Positions 41,065 through 50,848 of a stretch of DNA of 64,000 nucleotides are shown one piece after another. Position 1 is the first letter of the stretch; every line of letters begins with the position of its first letter. The notes below the pieces were generated by a model. The model searched no databases. It was not told the DNA's origin and saw nothing but the letters and a program-made list of their open reading frames with translations. Where the stretch lies: assembly GCA_025210745.1 (NCBI GenBank), contig JAOARC010000012.1, positions 1-64,000 on the forward strand. The letters are read 5' to 3'. A program made the translations under genes and the position numbers. Source of the stretch: Bacteriovoracaceae bacterium. GTDB taxonomy: Bacteria; Bdellovibrionota; Bacteriovoracia; Bacteriovoracales; Bacteriovoracaceae.

Positions 41065-42252
41065 TTATAATCCAAAAGTCGATGGTAGTGGACAATAAGC
41101 AGATTTCGCTTTATTCCTTCCCTTATCAGTACAATAATACTTATTTCCACCATTTGATTCATAGAAAACCTTATATCCAGAAGTTTGCGGTGAAACAGAT
41201 CCAACACAGCCAAGTGGAGACTTTTGTACACATATTTTCTTATAAGCACATTTTGTCCTTACACCTTGCTTAAATCTATTTCCACAATATGCATCATGAG
41301 ATCCTGTTGCATAATGCTCCCACGGTCCCCATTGAGCACAACCTGTACAACTCGGTGGAGGCGGACCACATCTTAGTTTTATTTTATTATTAATAACAGC
41401 TAAGCTCATTTCAGAACAAGAAGTTGGATCAATGGAGCCAGCATCAACAAAAGAAGAAATATCTAAGTGCTTACTTGGATATTCGCACTTAGGAGAACCA
41501 TTAATAAAACCTACAATATAACCTCTTTCACCCGTCGTTGAATCAATACATTCATTAGTATCAAAAACGACAGTGCAGTTTGCTGTATACATATTGGAAT
41601 TTTCATCATAAGTGATTTCTCTTATGGCCTGTCCTTGAGGGCAAGCTGGAACTTCACCTATAGAAGAAATGACACAAGACTTTGTAATATCATCATAAAA
41701 AGCACCTAAACCATTACATGCTTGGATAACTGATTGCTCAACAATTTCATTATCCATAGTATGACAAGATAAAACCTGTCCTGTTGCATCTAAGGCTCCT
41801 TGAACGACAATATTTTGAGTTATTGATTTAGAACTATAACCTTTTCCACTTCCATCTAAAGAAAATTGAAATCTAAAACTAGTAGCACTATAGGAACCTG
41901 CTGCTCCTATGGGATAAGCTCTCATAGAGTTTACAGTTAACTGTCCAACTTTTTGTCCCGCTGTAAAAACATCTTGATCCCTAGAGTCCTTAAGCACAGG
42001 TATAACAACCCCACTTGAATTATAAACATTGATTCCATTAAACGTATTTTCACATGCTCTAGAGTTTAAAAGTAAAACATGTAACCTTTTTAAAATAGAA
42101 TTTCGATCTAAAGTTTCTCTCATTCCTTTATTAATTTTATTTCCCTGTCTACTGACATTCATAACTCCAAGAGTAATAACCCCAAGAAGGCCCATAGCAA
42201 TCACGGTCGATACTAAACTTACCCCTTTTTCATTTTTAAGTATTACTCTCAT
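41065..42252 (-). CDS. Prepilin-like protein with atypical cleavage site
   Basis: 395 residues. The N-terminus KNEKG|VSLVSTVIAMGLLGVITLGVMNV is a type IV prepilin leader and hydrophobic stalk, with cleavage after Gly10, but residue +5 is Ser rather than the usual Glu. That fits a minor or secretion-associated pseudopilin. The body is Cys-rich (about 20 cysteines including C-GPPPPSCTGCA and the end YYCTDKG). It may build into a surface filament. The following gene is the Gln-rich exported protein. Confidence 0.7.
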   Translation of the reverse strand: MRVILKNEKGVSLVSTVIAMGLLGVITLGVMNVSRQGNKINKGMRETLDRNSILKRLHVLLLNSRACENTFNGINVYNSSGVVIPVLKDSRDQDVFTAGQKVGQLTVNSMRAYPIGAAGSYSATSFRFQFSLDGSGKGYSSKSITQNIVVQGALDATGQVLSCHTMDNEIVEQSVIQACNGLGAFYDDITKSCVISSIGEVPACPQGQAIREITYDENSNMYTANCTVVFDTNECIDSTTGERGYIVGFINGSPKCEYPSKHLDISSFVDAGSIDPTSCSEMSLAVINNKIKLRCGPPPPSCTGCAQWGPWEHYATGSHDAYCGNRFKQGVRTKCAYKKICVQKSPLGCVGSVSPQTSGYKVFYESNGGNKYYCTDKGRNKAKSAYCPLPSTFGL

Positions 42253-42404
42253 TTTTCATCCACCTTATAAGAATTATTTTATGTGAAAAATAAACTTATC
42301 TTCATACAATTATTTAAAACTAAATTTTTTCAATCACTTAGCCCTATTATTACTTTATTCCTTATTATTTCCTTATGTGCCAATTGTGTCTTTTTATTGG
42401 CAAT

Positions 42405-43865
42405 CTAAAAATCTATAATCTTAGCCGTAACAATATCATGAGCACTTGTAGAATTTATTTCAACAAAGTTACTTGTACTTCTTAAAGTTAAATATAAATT
42501 CCCATTAGCATACATAATAGAAGTTGGACTTTCATTCAAACTTAAGTCATTAAATAAAGTTTGATAACTTGTTCCGTACTGCCTCGACTTTAATATATTG
42601 CCATTTGTTTTTGACAAGCGCGCCAGAAAAAAGTCTTCTCCTCCTGCATTTATATCAAATAAATCAGCTCCACTTGTAAAACCAGTTATAATAGGGTTTT
42701 CATTTTGATCTAATGTTATATATAAACCTTGATCAAAAGCAGTATTTAAAACATCTGTGGTTACTTGTCCAAACTGCTTAACCCACAAAAGAGCTCCACT
42801 AGCATTTAATTTCCAAATAACAGTATCACTTGTTCCAGCAATAGATTCATTAAGTCCACTAGAAGTCGTATTACCAACACAGTATATGCTTCCATCGCTA
42901 GCAACAACTCCATCTGTACACCTATCCGATGCCGTATTAGCAAATCCATAATCACTAGTACCTATATGATTTAATAAAGTAACAGATCCACTTGAATTAA
43001 ACTTTACAACAAAAGGGTCATACAGTGACGTTTTAGCTTCTTCCATATCACTTTGTGTATAACCAAAACAATAGACATTATCTGATGAGTCAAGAAAACC
43101 ACCTGTACAAGCTTCATGAGAATTAAGGTTAAGAGAATTTGCCCCAGCATAGGAACTTCCAAGCTGAGTAGAACTTATATAGTTTCCATCGTTATCAAAT
43201 TTAATATAAAATATATCTCTATTTAAAGCTGTATCGGCAAGATTTGAGTCCGTCTCCCCGATACAAATAATATTATTACTTGAATCAAGAGCAATAAAAG
43301 AACAAATATCTACTCCCGAGGTATCAACACCAGCTGCTGTAGCAGAAGTTGTTCCAAAGTTTTTTACCCATTGAATAACTCCATCTTTATTTAACTTGAT
43401 CAACATAATATCAAAGTCACCATTTGGTTCACTTAGTGCTCCCCATGTTGAGCCGCCACAATAGATGTTTCCGCTCGAATCTGTCGCAACAGAATTACAA
43501 AACTCCATCCTTGTTATATCTGTCAAACCTAAAGATGTTGCACTTTCTTGTCCCAAATGAGTAAGCCATAATAATTTTCCTAAACTATTAAACTTTGCAA
43601 TAAAAGCATCTTGCATTCCACCAAAAGTTTCTTTTAAATTTCCTGTTGTTGCTCCTACACAAATAATATTTCCTTCACTATCAATAGTTGATCCAATACA
43701 TTGATCTGCTCCACTTGTTGATAAACTAAAGCTAGCTTCATGTTCACTTCCAATATGTGTAAACCAAGAAGACATATTTGATTTTGAATTTATTTTATTT
43801 TTTAATAAAATATCGTTACAAGAAACAAATAATATAAATGTGATTAATACAGTAATAAGTTTCAA
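42405..43865 (-). CDS. SBBP beta-propeller lipoprotein
   Basis: 486 residues. The lipobox is FVSC (Cys16). From about 35 it is a propeller of six to seven SBBP-type blades: each has DA/IF(I)xKFNxxGxLLWxxxxG, for example DAFIAKFNSLGKLLWLTHLG, DIMLIKLNKDGVIQWVKNFG and DTVIWKLNASGALLWVKQFG, and between them CVGATTGN / CGGSTWG / CIGETDSN turns. SBBP propellers are typical of surface proteins. The gene is divergent from the giant lipoprotein at 44151. Confidence 0.8.
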   Translation of the reverse strand: MKLITVLITFILFVSCNDILLKNKINSKSNMSSWFTHIGSEHEASFSLSTSGADQCIGSTIDSEGNIICVGATTGNLKETFGGMQDAFIAKFNSLGKLLWLTHLGQESATSLGLTDITRMEFCNSVATDSSGNIYCGGSTWGALSEPNGDFDIMLIKLNKDGVIQWVKNFGTTSATAAGVDTSGVDICSFIALDSSNNIICIGETDSNLADTALNRDIFYIKFDNDGNYISSTQLGSSYAGANSLNLNSHEACTGGFLDSSDNVYCFGYTQSDMEEAKTSLYDPFVVKFNSSGSVTLLNHIGTSDYGFANTASDRCTDGVVASDGSIYCVGNTTSSGLNESIAGTSDTVIWKLNASGALLWVKQFGQVTTDVLNTAFDQGLYITLDQNENPIITGFTSGADLFDINAGGEDFFLARLSKTNGNILKSRQYGTSYQTLFNDLSLNESPTSIMYANGNLYLTLRSTSNFVEINSTSAHDIVTAKIIDF

Positions 43866-44091
43866 ATAATTCCTTTTTCAAACGACAATAACCAAGTAAC
43901 TAACTACAGTATACGGCATTACCCACTTAACCTATGAAAAGAATTTAGAATTCTAAAAAATAGTACTTTTATCTTATAAAGTGCAAAAAAATTTTGGCAC
44001 TAGAAAAAATATAAATCCTTAAAAGATCGAAAAATAGAAGACAAATAGGCTCTGCCTTTAACCTCATAGATAATAAAGAAATGTAAATTCT

Positions 44092-44118
44092 TAAAGATAG
44101 TGTCTAATAAACCGATAT
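44092..44118 (+). promoter_or_regulatory. Sigma-28-like promoter motif
   Basis: TAAA (44092-44095) - 16 nt - CCGATAT (44112-44118), 32 nt before the ATG of the giant lipoprotein. Both boxes and the 16-nt gap agree with the sigma-28 pattern. It lies in the 285-nt divergent intergenic region, which holds no other gene. Confidence 0.5.
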
Positions 44119-44150
44119 TTAAGATGGATAGGAAAAAATAGGAATTAAGG

Positions 44151-47100
44151 ATGAAAGTTTTAACACCAAAAATTTTATTAATAGGACTGATATTTATTAT
44201 TACGTCTTGTCTACCTACAGCAAAAGAAACAACCTGTGCGGCTAATGAAGCATTTGATCCTACAACAAGAGTCTGCGTTCCAACATTGGGTTCAGGTCCA
44301 ACAACTGTTTTTATCCAATCTAAATCACCTGCTACTTCCTATTTACTAGATACAAACTCTGCGGCGGTTGGACACTCTATTTCTGTTAGTGACGTTTACA
44401 GCTATGGCTATACTACTAAATGGATTGTTCATAATGGTATTTCCTCTACAGTCATGGCAACAAATACTAGTACCTATGTATTTTCAACTCCATCTACTCC
44501 AGGAAACTATATTTTAGAAGCAATCGTTTACACATCAGATGGACTTACTCAACTTGATAACGAAGCTTGGAATATAACTGTTAGTGCAGCAGATGTTCCT
44601 CAAGTTACGAGTCCAACACCTGCAACTACAGCTTATTCTTACACAAATGATATCACCACAGCTCAAACACTTGGAGCAACAATTAATAATCCAAATGCAA
44701 ATGGTTTTAACTATGAATTCAAATTAGATGGAGTTATATTAACAAATGGAACTTCCAGCGCTACAAGCCTTGGCGTTTCTACAACAATAACACCATCTAC
44801 TGTACCTCTTGGTATCCATATTTTAGAGCTTAATGTTGTTGACTCTACAACACCAACAACAATTTATGATTCATACATATGGACAATAAATATTATAGCT
44901 CCTTCTTATCCACAAATAGTAAGTACTAATCCTAGTTATTATAATGCTATTAATATCATAGATGGGGAAACATTCGCCGCTGGTGGTTATAGAGATGTAA
45001 CTAATACCGCTTTAACTCAAATATGTGTTGATGTTGATAATTATGATAAAGACTCAACTGCTGGCTCAGACATTGATATCATTTTTGAGATTAATGGAGC
45101 TCAACAAGGTGTAACAGGTACTTTTTCTAGTAATACTTATTGTCATAACACTTTTGACACCCAAAACTTATCCAATTCAGATCTTTCAGAGAGTAAAACT
45201 CTCACTGCAAAAATTGTAAAAGTTGGAACTACTGACATCATAGAGATCAGGCAATGGAATTTAAGTATTCGCCCTAGAAATATGAGACCACAAATTCAAA
45301 TTGATAGTACAAATACTGCTGCAATTATGGCCTGTACTCAAGCTTCTTCCGTTTCTTATACGGGATGCTCCGTAACTCAATCTGTAGATGCTGATAATAA
45401 TAATGATTATACTAACCACGCAGATGATACTGATAATTCTCAAGTATTTGCCATTGAATTAATAAGTGGTGCTGATCCAGATATTGATTCAGTAGATGAT
45501 TATGAGGTCGTGTATAGTATTAAACAAACAGCGGATCCATCATTTCAAGAAATAGATGGTGCTAGTAATTTAACGGCAACTGATTGTAAATTCACAGCTA
45601 ATGAAACGCAAACTGGATCTGGTGTTGGGACACAAAGCTTAACTCTCCCAAAACTACAATGTAATCTTCCTATCGATGCTTTTGGAAATGCAGGACATAT
45701 TGCTCCTGGTAGCTATACTATTTCTGCTTATATTAGAGATACTGGCTCTACATGGGATGTCGTTCCAAAAGAGTCTAATACTGTAACTTGGCAAGTAAAT
45801 GTTACTGAGATACAAAGTGCAAATTCGATTTCAATTGCAGCACAATCTGCAGCAAATCTTGTTGTAGGAATAGGTCCTACAGAATCTTGGATAGAAGATG
45901 CAAATAGTTCATGTGTAGGGCAAAACACAGTTGTTAATACAACCAATCAAATAAATGAAACTGAATATGTTATATTACATACTCTCGTAAGAGATATTGA
46001 AAGAGATGATTTTACATTATCTATCAAATTAGAAAATGGAATGTTACCCGGATTTACATCTATACTTCCTCAGCAAACTATTACAAGAACTGATGATAAT
46101 GAATTCTATGAAGTTGAAAGTTGTTTTCAAATTCCTGAATGGGTTGTATTTAATAACTCACATAATGCTGCAACACAAATTAGTATAAGTGTAACTGATA
46201 TTCCAGATGTAGAAACTCCTCAAACACCGGGTTCACCAACAACATTGTTAATGTATGTAAACAATAATAATCCAGCTCCTACAATAGCAGATAACTCTGC
46301 TGTTGATCTAAGCTCTCATTACGCTTTTGGAGGTATTCCTTATACTATCACAGCTCCAGCTTTAAATTCTCTACCTTTAGGCCATACATTAGATGGAATT
46401 AACCCACAGTTTTATTGGCAATTTTATAATGGTATAAGTTGGGAAAATATTCCAAATTCAAACAGCGTTGAGCAAAGCTCAAATGATTTAATATGGACTC
46501 CTCCTCTAGATTACTCTGGGACAATAACTCTTAGAGTATGTGTTGGTGATGATGGTTTTGGAAACGATGCTAGTGATATAACTATTGCTGGATATTGTGA
46601 TTCGAACCCAAACTCAGTTAAAGAATATCAAAATATCAATATCACAAATGTACAAAAAGATGATGAAACTTTTGCTTCAACAACAGATGATAAGCAAAAC
46701 CTTGCATCATGGTTTGATGAAACACAGTCTAATCTCTACACAGCTCACAGTGAAGGAACAAATATTGTCATTAATAAGTATGCAACTAATGTAAATAATA
46801 TCTTAGAAAAAGTTCACACAATCACTATGATTTCTGATACTGCTACTGCTTCACAAGTGTCTCAGCTATCAATGACAGGTGTTGATTCAAATGATCTTTT
46901 TATAGCCTATACTATTTTAGATGGATCTAGTGTCCCAAGAATAAGGGTAAGAAGAATTAATATAGCAAATAACCATCTATCTTTTCGCTACCAAGGTTTT
47001 TTCACAGCAGAAGCTGATACAACTGATCAAGTTGATGGGATAAACTATAATACCCCTGGTTCACCGGGCTTTAGTCTTCTTTCATCTTCAAATGGTTCTG

Positions 47101-48323
47101 TAATGACTGTTACATTTAATACTGTTGATCCAGGTGATCGCTTCGATATTATTACAAGTACAGGTAATGAGAGCTTTATTGTGGGAACAGGACCGACTGA
47201 TCTTTGCTCTGGCTCAATATGTCCTTCAACGACAAATTTAGCGGCACAATTAGAAAGTGCAATCAATAACCATATAAATCCTGAAATCTCTCAAGAGATT
47301 CATGCTTCTGCAGTTGGAAATGTTGTAACTATTACTGGGGCTCCTACTAATGATTATTATGATGAAGCAAGTGAAGTTACTTCTATTATAGGAAATATTG
47401 AAACGAATGGATCTAGATGGGTAATACCCTATGCTGATGCTACAAATAGCTTTAAGGTAGGTATTTTATGGAGTGATAATATTGGGCATATTAGTTCAGC
47501 AACCATTGGTAATCCTCTTTCTCCAGCTGCTTTATCTACTACATCTACGTTTACAAAAGAAATAAAAATAAAATATGATAGTTCTAGTTCAAGTTATATA
47601 ATTGCAACAATCAATGGAAGTGATGATGTCGATACCTACTCATTTAATAATGCTTTTAGCTCTATCAACTATGACAGTAGAGCAACCTTTTTAAATGGTA
47701 TGTATAACAATCCACTCTATAACTCATCAAATCTAGATTTAGCTCTTGATCCACAAGGAAATATTTTTATTGCTACTGTCAATCAATCAAGTGGAACAAA
47801 TTATTTAGGAGCAATTTACTTAAGTAACGATTTTTCCACAATTTCTCCTCAAGTATCTTTCAGTATTATTAGCCCACTAACTAGTAACATAACAGATGTT
47901 GCAATTACAGCTGGAAATGTTGGAGATTTAAATGTTAATAGCAACGAAGCGACAGTTGCTATTTTTCATACAGATACAACCCCATCTAAGAACATATATC
48001 TTTCAAAACTTAAATATTCGGCAGGCCTTAGCTTTGAGGTATCATCAGATACGAGTTTTTCCGTTCCAAAACTTAATCTTAGTAACGAGCTAGAGTCTGA
48101 CTCTAAAGTTATATTCACTCCAACCTTTGGAGATTTAACTAAAGGACATTCATCACCTTCATCTACAATACAAGATAATTTAAAGGATATAGCTTACCTT
48201 TTACATATAGAAGAAAATGGTGCCAACTCAGATATCAAAATGAGTATTATTAATACTAATGAAGAAAGTATTATGGGACTTTCAACAACAACTCATTCTT
48301 CTACTTCTTTACTTAAAAACTAA
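44151..48323 (+). CDS. Giant Ig-like lipoprotein (1390 residues)
   Basis: The signal peptide (ILLIGLIFIITSC) ends at Cys20 in a lipobox. A short Cys-bearing stretch (TTCAANEAFDPTTRVCVP) follows. Then come several bacterial Ig-like or cadherin-like beta-sandwich segments (about 50-850) with repeated W(N)I or WQVNV edge strands and paired Cys, and a C-terminal part of about 450 residues rich in Asn, Ser and Thr with propeller-like IFIATVNQSSG and AIYLSNDFSTIS turns. It is likely an elongated surface adhesin. A barrel gene 43 nt downstream may be its partner. No family is firmly recognised. Confidence 0.7.
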   Translation: MKVLTPKILLIGLIFIITSCLPTAKETTCAANEAFDPTTRVCVPTLGSGPTTVFIQSKSPATSYLLDTNSAAVGHSISVSDVYSYGYTTKWIVHNGISSTVMATNTSTYVFSTPSTPGNYILEAIVYTSDGLTQLDNEAWNITVSAADVPQVTSPTPATTAYSYTNDITTAQTLGATINNPNANGFNYEFKLDGVILTNGTSSATSLGVSTTITPSTVPLGIHILELNVVDSTTPTTIYDSYIWTINIIAPSYPQIVSTNPSYYNAINIIDGETFAAGGYRDVTNTALTQICVDVDNYDKDSTAGSDIDIIFEINGAQQGVTGTFSSNTYCHNTFDTQNLSNSDLSESKTLTAKIVKVGTTDIIEIRQWNLSIRPRNMRPQIQIDSTNTAAIMACTQASSVSYTGCSVTQSVDADNNNDYTNHADDTDNSQVFAIELISGADPDIDSVDDYEVVYSIKQTADPSFQEIDGASNLTATDCKFTANETQTGSGVGTQSLTLPKLQCNLPIDAFGNAGHIAPGSYTISAYIRDTGSTWDVVPKESNTVTWQVNVTEIQSANSISIAAQSAANLVVGIGPTESWIEDANSSCVGQNTVVNTTNQINETEYVILHTLVRDIERDDFTLSIKLENGMLPGFTSILPQQTITRTDDNEFYEVESCFQIPEWVVFNNSHNAATQISISVTDIPDVETPQTPGSPTTLLMYVNNNNPAPTIADNSAVDLSSHYAFGGIPYTITAPALNSLPLGHTLDGINPQFYWQFYNGISWENIPNSNSVEQSSNDLIWTPPLDYSGTITLRVCVGDDGFGNDASDITIAGYCDSNPNSVKEYQNINITNVQKDDETFASTTDDKQNLASWFDETQSNLYTAHSEGTNIVINKYATNVNNILEKVHTITMISDTATASQVSQLSMTGVDSNDLFIAYTILDGSSVPRIRVRRINIANNHLSFRYQGFFTAEADTTDQVDGINYNTPGSPGFSLLSSSNGSVMTVTFNTVDPGDRFDIITSTGNESFIVGTGPTDLCSGSICPSTTNLAAQLESAINNHINPEISQEIHASAVGNVVTITGAPTNDYYDEASEVTSIIGNIETNGSRWVIPYADATNSFKVGILWSDNIGHISSATIGNPLSPAALSTTSTFTKEIKIKYDSSSSSYIIATINGSDDVDTYSFNNAFSSINYDSRATFLNGMYNNPLYNSSNLDLALDPQGNIFIATVNQSSGTNYLGAIYLSNDFSTISPQVSFSIISPLTSNITDVAITAGNVGDLNVNSNEATVAIFHTDTTPSKNIYLSKLKYSAGLSFEVSSDTSFSVPKLNLSNELESDSKVIFTPTFGDLTKGHSSPSSTIQDNLKDIAYLLHIEENGANSDIKMSIINTNEESIMGLSTTTHSSTSLLKN

Positions 48324-48338
48324 ACTTCGTTCTTGTTA

Positions 48339-48367
48339 TACTTAAATAATTTGTTAAAATTTAAGTA
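48339..48367 (+). promoter_or_regulatory. Hairpin at the start of the barrel gene
   Basis: TACTTAAAT (48339-48347) pairs fully with ATTTAAGTA (48359-48367); the last A is the A of the ATG. No Shine-Dalgarno sequence is visible. The stem would block access to the start until opened, for instance by ribosomes ending the upstream gene. Confidence 0.4.
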
Positions 48368-49242
48368 TGACAAGGATTGTTATACTTCTATTCGGACTTA
48401 TTAGCTCAGGTTTATGTTTTGAGCTTACTCTTATACATGATGTATCTAGATCAAAGCAAACATTTGTAACAAGAAATGGTAAAAATGAAGGTATCTTTGA
48501 GGGAAAAAGATCAACCTTTAGCGCTAATAACGTTAGTATTATAGCCAAAGCTATAACTGTGACCAGAAAATTTACTCAATGGGAAATAGAAAACGATTTT
48601 ACAGATGTTCCATTTCAAAAAGGAGATACTGTAACCTTTTATGATACGACTGAATACCTTTGGGCACTTACTCCAGAGGTCATCAAGTCTAAATATATAA
48701 AAAGTAAACTTACCGCACCTAAAATATCAGTATCTATTACCTCATCTTTTGTAAAAGGAATAAGCGAATCTGTTTCGGGAGTAAGTGCAACAAGTGACTC
48801 TCGAGGAGGAATTCTTCTTGAAAGCTTACTAGAAAGAAAATTTAACACACACTACTCTCTTGCGGCAGGAATTAGATATGCAAGAGAGAGTATTCAAGTT
48901 AATGCTGCAACATTAACAACTCAGAGATTATTAGGACTATTAGAAGCAAAATATTACTTTCCAGCTATGGAAGAACTAGGTGGTGCAAAATTCTCTCTAG
49001 GCATAGGTATTGGATATGGCCAATCTGTAACCACAACAAGTGCAGCATCAAGTAGTGGTGATGCAACTATTGTTCCACTAACAAAGATAACTCTTAACTA
49101 TCCAATGAATAAAAGAACCGACTTTCTAACTGAATTTGGGTATGAGTCTTTAAGTATTAGGGAAAATTTTAAAGGTGGTACAAAACAAGTTACCACCCTT
49201 GATAATCTTAGATTAGGTCTTGGAATTAAAAGATATTACTAG
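48367..49242 (+). CDS. Outer-membrane beta-barrel candidate
   Basis: 291 residues. Signal peptide (MTRIVILLFGLISSGLC), then about 100 residues of beta-sheet, then a barrel-like region with alternating hydrophobic strands (YSLAAGIRYARESIQV, AKFSLGIGIGYGQSV, TEFGYESLSI) and a terminal LRLGLGIKRYY, an aromatic-ended OMP-type strand. No family recognised. It follows the giant lipoprotein by 43 nt and overlaps the facing oxygenase gene by 4 nt. A membrane anchor or exporter for the lipoprotein is possible. Confidence 0.6.
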   Translation: MTRIVILLFGLISSGLCFELTLIHDVSRSKQTFVTRNGKNEGIFEGKRSTFSANNVSIIAKAITVTRKFTQWEIENDFTDVPFQKGDTVTFYDTTEYLWALTPEVIKSKYIKSKLTAPKISVSITSSFVKGISESVSGVSATSDSRGGILLESLLERKFNTHYSLAAGIRYARESIQVNAATLTTQRLLGLLEAKYYFPAMEELGGAKFSLGIGIGYGQSVTTTSAASSSGDATIVPLTKITLNYPMNKRTDFLTEFGYESLSIRENFKGGTKQVTTLDNLRLGLGIKRYY

Positions 49243-50189
49243 CTTTTTTTAAGGCCTATTTCAACAAGCCTTTTCATAAGTTCTTCATGAGCACTGATAG
49301 GCGGATACTTAGCCCCTTGGCCAATACAACTTGGAATACACTCTAATATTGCATCAGGATGTGGATGTACAAAAAATGGCATAGAATATCTAGCCGTTGT
49401 ATGATCCTCAGGATTTATAACTCTATGAATTGTAGCAGGAATAATATCATTAGTAATTCTGCTCATCATATCTCCAGCATCGACAACTAACTGACCTTCT
49501 TTCGTTTCAACATCTAACCAAGTTCCATCTCTATCTAAAAGCTGAAGACCTGAAGCTGTTGCTCCCATTAAGATTGTAATTAAATTAATATCACCATGAG
49601 CTGCTGCTCTTACAGAACCGATCGGTGGAGCTTCCCCTACAGGAGGATAGTGAATTGCTCTTAAAATAGAGTTTCCTGTTTCTGTCATATTTGCAAAGTA
49701 ATGCTCAGGAACATCTAAAGCCTTACCTAATGCTTCTAATAGATAATCTGATGTTTTATCTAGCTCATTATATAAATTATCTAATGATTCTTTAAACCCA
49801 TCAATTTTGGGCCAAATATTTTCAGGATAATACTTATAAAACTTATGATCCTTAGCAACTTGTCTTCCAACATGAAAGAACTCTTTTAAATCTTTATATT
49901 TAGAGTCTTTAGCATGTTCAGTTCCAAATGGAGTATATCCTCTTTGCCCACCACCGCTTTTTGATATATAGCTATTTTTAAACTCTTCATCCATAGCGAA
50001 AAATTCTTTAACTGCTTTATATCCGTTATCGATTACTTCTTGACTTAAAGTGTGATCAGTTAAAATAATAAACCCGTAGTCTTTAATACCTGTAAATAGT
50101 TTATCAACAAAATCTGCTTGATCCGTCTCACTTCCATTTACGTATTGAAGTAAACTTAACTCAGGAACTTTTCTTAAAGTATCGCTCAT
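49239..50189 (-). CDS. Isopenicillin N synthase-like 2OG-Fe(II) oxygenase
   Basis: 316 residues. The N-terminal DIOX_N segment (LSLLQYVNGSETDQADFVDKLF ... YGFIILTDH) and the iron triad HxD...H are present: His-Gly-Asp in AAHGDINLITIL and the distal His in ATIHRVINP; 2-oxoglutarate is bound by the RxS in TARYSMPFF. Bacterial members oxidise small molecules; the substrate is unknown. AGGAG precedes the ATG. It is 2 nt after yggS, so coupled. Confidence 0.9.
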   Translation of the reverse strand: MSDTLRKVPELSLLQYVNGSETDQADFVDKLFTGIKDYGFIILTDHTLSQEVIDNGYKAVKEFFAMDEEFKNSYISKSGGGQRGYTPFGTEHAKDSKYKDLKEFFHVGRQVAKDHKFYKYYPENIWPKIDGFKESLDNLYNELDKTSDYLLEALGKALDVPEHYFANMTETGNSILRAIHYPPVGEAPPIGSVRAAAHGDINLITILMGATASGLQLLDRDGTWLDVETKEGQLVVDAGDMMSRITNDIIPATIHRVINPEDHTTARYSMPFFVHPHPDAILECIPSCIGQGAKYPPISAHEELMKRLVEIGLKKS

Positions 50190-50191
50190 AT

Positions 50192-50848
50192 TTATCTCCT
50201 ACCAAATATAGATGAACCTATTCTTACCCAATTACTGTCATATTCTAAAGCTATTTTGAAATCATTACTCATTCCCATCGAAAGCTGCGCGTTAACAGAA
50301 CACTCTTGTTTTATTCTAACCAACTGTTCAAAGCTCCTTCTAGCTTCCACCTCAAAATTATCAGTTCTTATTTTTCCTATAGTCATAAACCCTTGAAAAT
50401 AAAAGAACTCATGCTTATTTATCTTTTCAATCAGAAAGGTAAAATCCTCTTTAATATCAAAGCCTTCTTTTTGTTCCTCACCAGAAGTATTAATCTGAAT
50501 GAAAAGCCCTATCTTTTTATCAATTTTTTTAGAAAGTAGCTTATTCAATAATTTGATACTACTTATTGAATGAATAGATATTAAATTCTTAACTCTAAGT
50601 AAACTATTAATCTTATTAGACTGAAGTGAACCTATAAAATGCCATTTTATATCTAAGTGAGATAAATTATTTGATTTATCTAAAAGCTCTTGAACTTTAT
50701 TTTCACCAAAATGAACTTGACCATATTCAAAAGCCTTTTGAATATAACTTTGTGGCCAAGTTTTTGTCACGGCAATTAATTTTGCACGTTTATTAATTTG
50801 TTTTTGAATATTCTTTAAGTTTTTTTCTATGAATGTTAAATCACTCAC
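50192..50848 (-). CDS. yggS: PLP homeostasis protein (YggS/PLPBP)
   Basis: 218 residues of the YggS family: KLIAVTKTWPQSYIQKAFEYGQVHFGENKVQELLDK contains the PLP lysine; then WHFIGSLQSNKIN, FIQINTSGEEQKEGF, SMGMSNDFKIALEYDSNWVRIGSSIFG. It binds PLP without catalysing and guards amino-acid and vitamin B6 balance. GTG start, overlapping the preceding gene by 8 nt. Confidence 0.95.
   Translation of the reverse strand: MSDLTFIEKNLKNIQKQINKRAKLIAVTKTWPQSYIQKAFEYGQVHFGENKVQELLDKSNNLSHLDIKWHFIGSLQSNKINSLLRVKNLISIHSISSIKLLNKLLSKKIDKKIGLFIQINTSGEEQKEGFDIKEDFTFLIEKINKHEFFYFQGFMTIGKIRTDNFEVEARRSFEQLVRIKQECSVNAQLSMGMSNDFKIALEYDSNWVRIGSSIFGRR

Noticed and set aside
44000..44015. TTGGCAC resembling the -24 box of a sigma-54 promoter
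   Set aside because: No TTGC(A/T) element follows at the -12 position, so the site is incomplete.
45261..45443. Open frames antisense to the giant lipoprotein
   Set aside because: They mirror the coding strand's codon pattern and have no start site or family signal.
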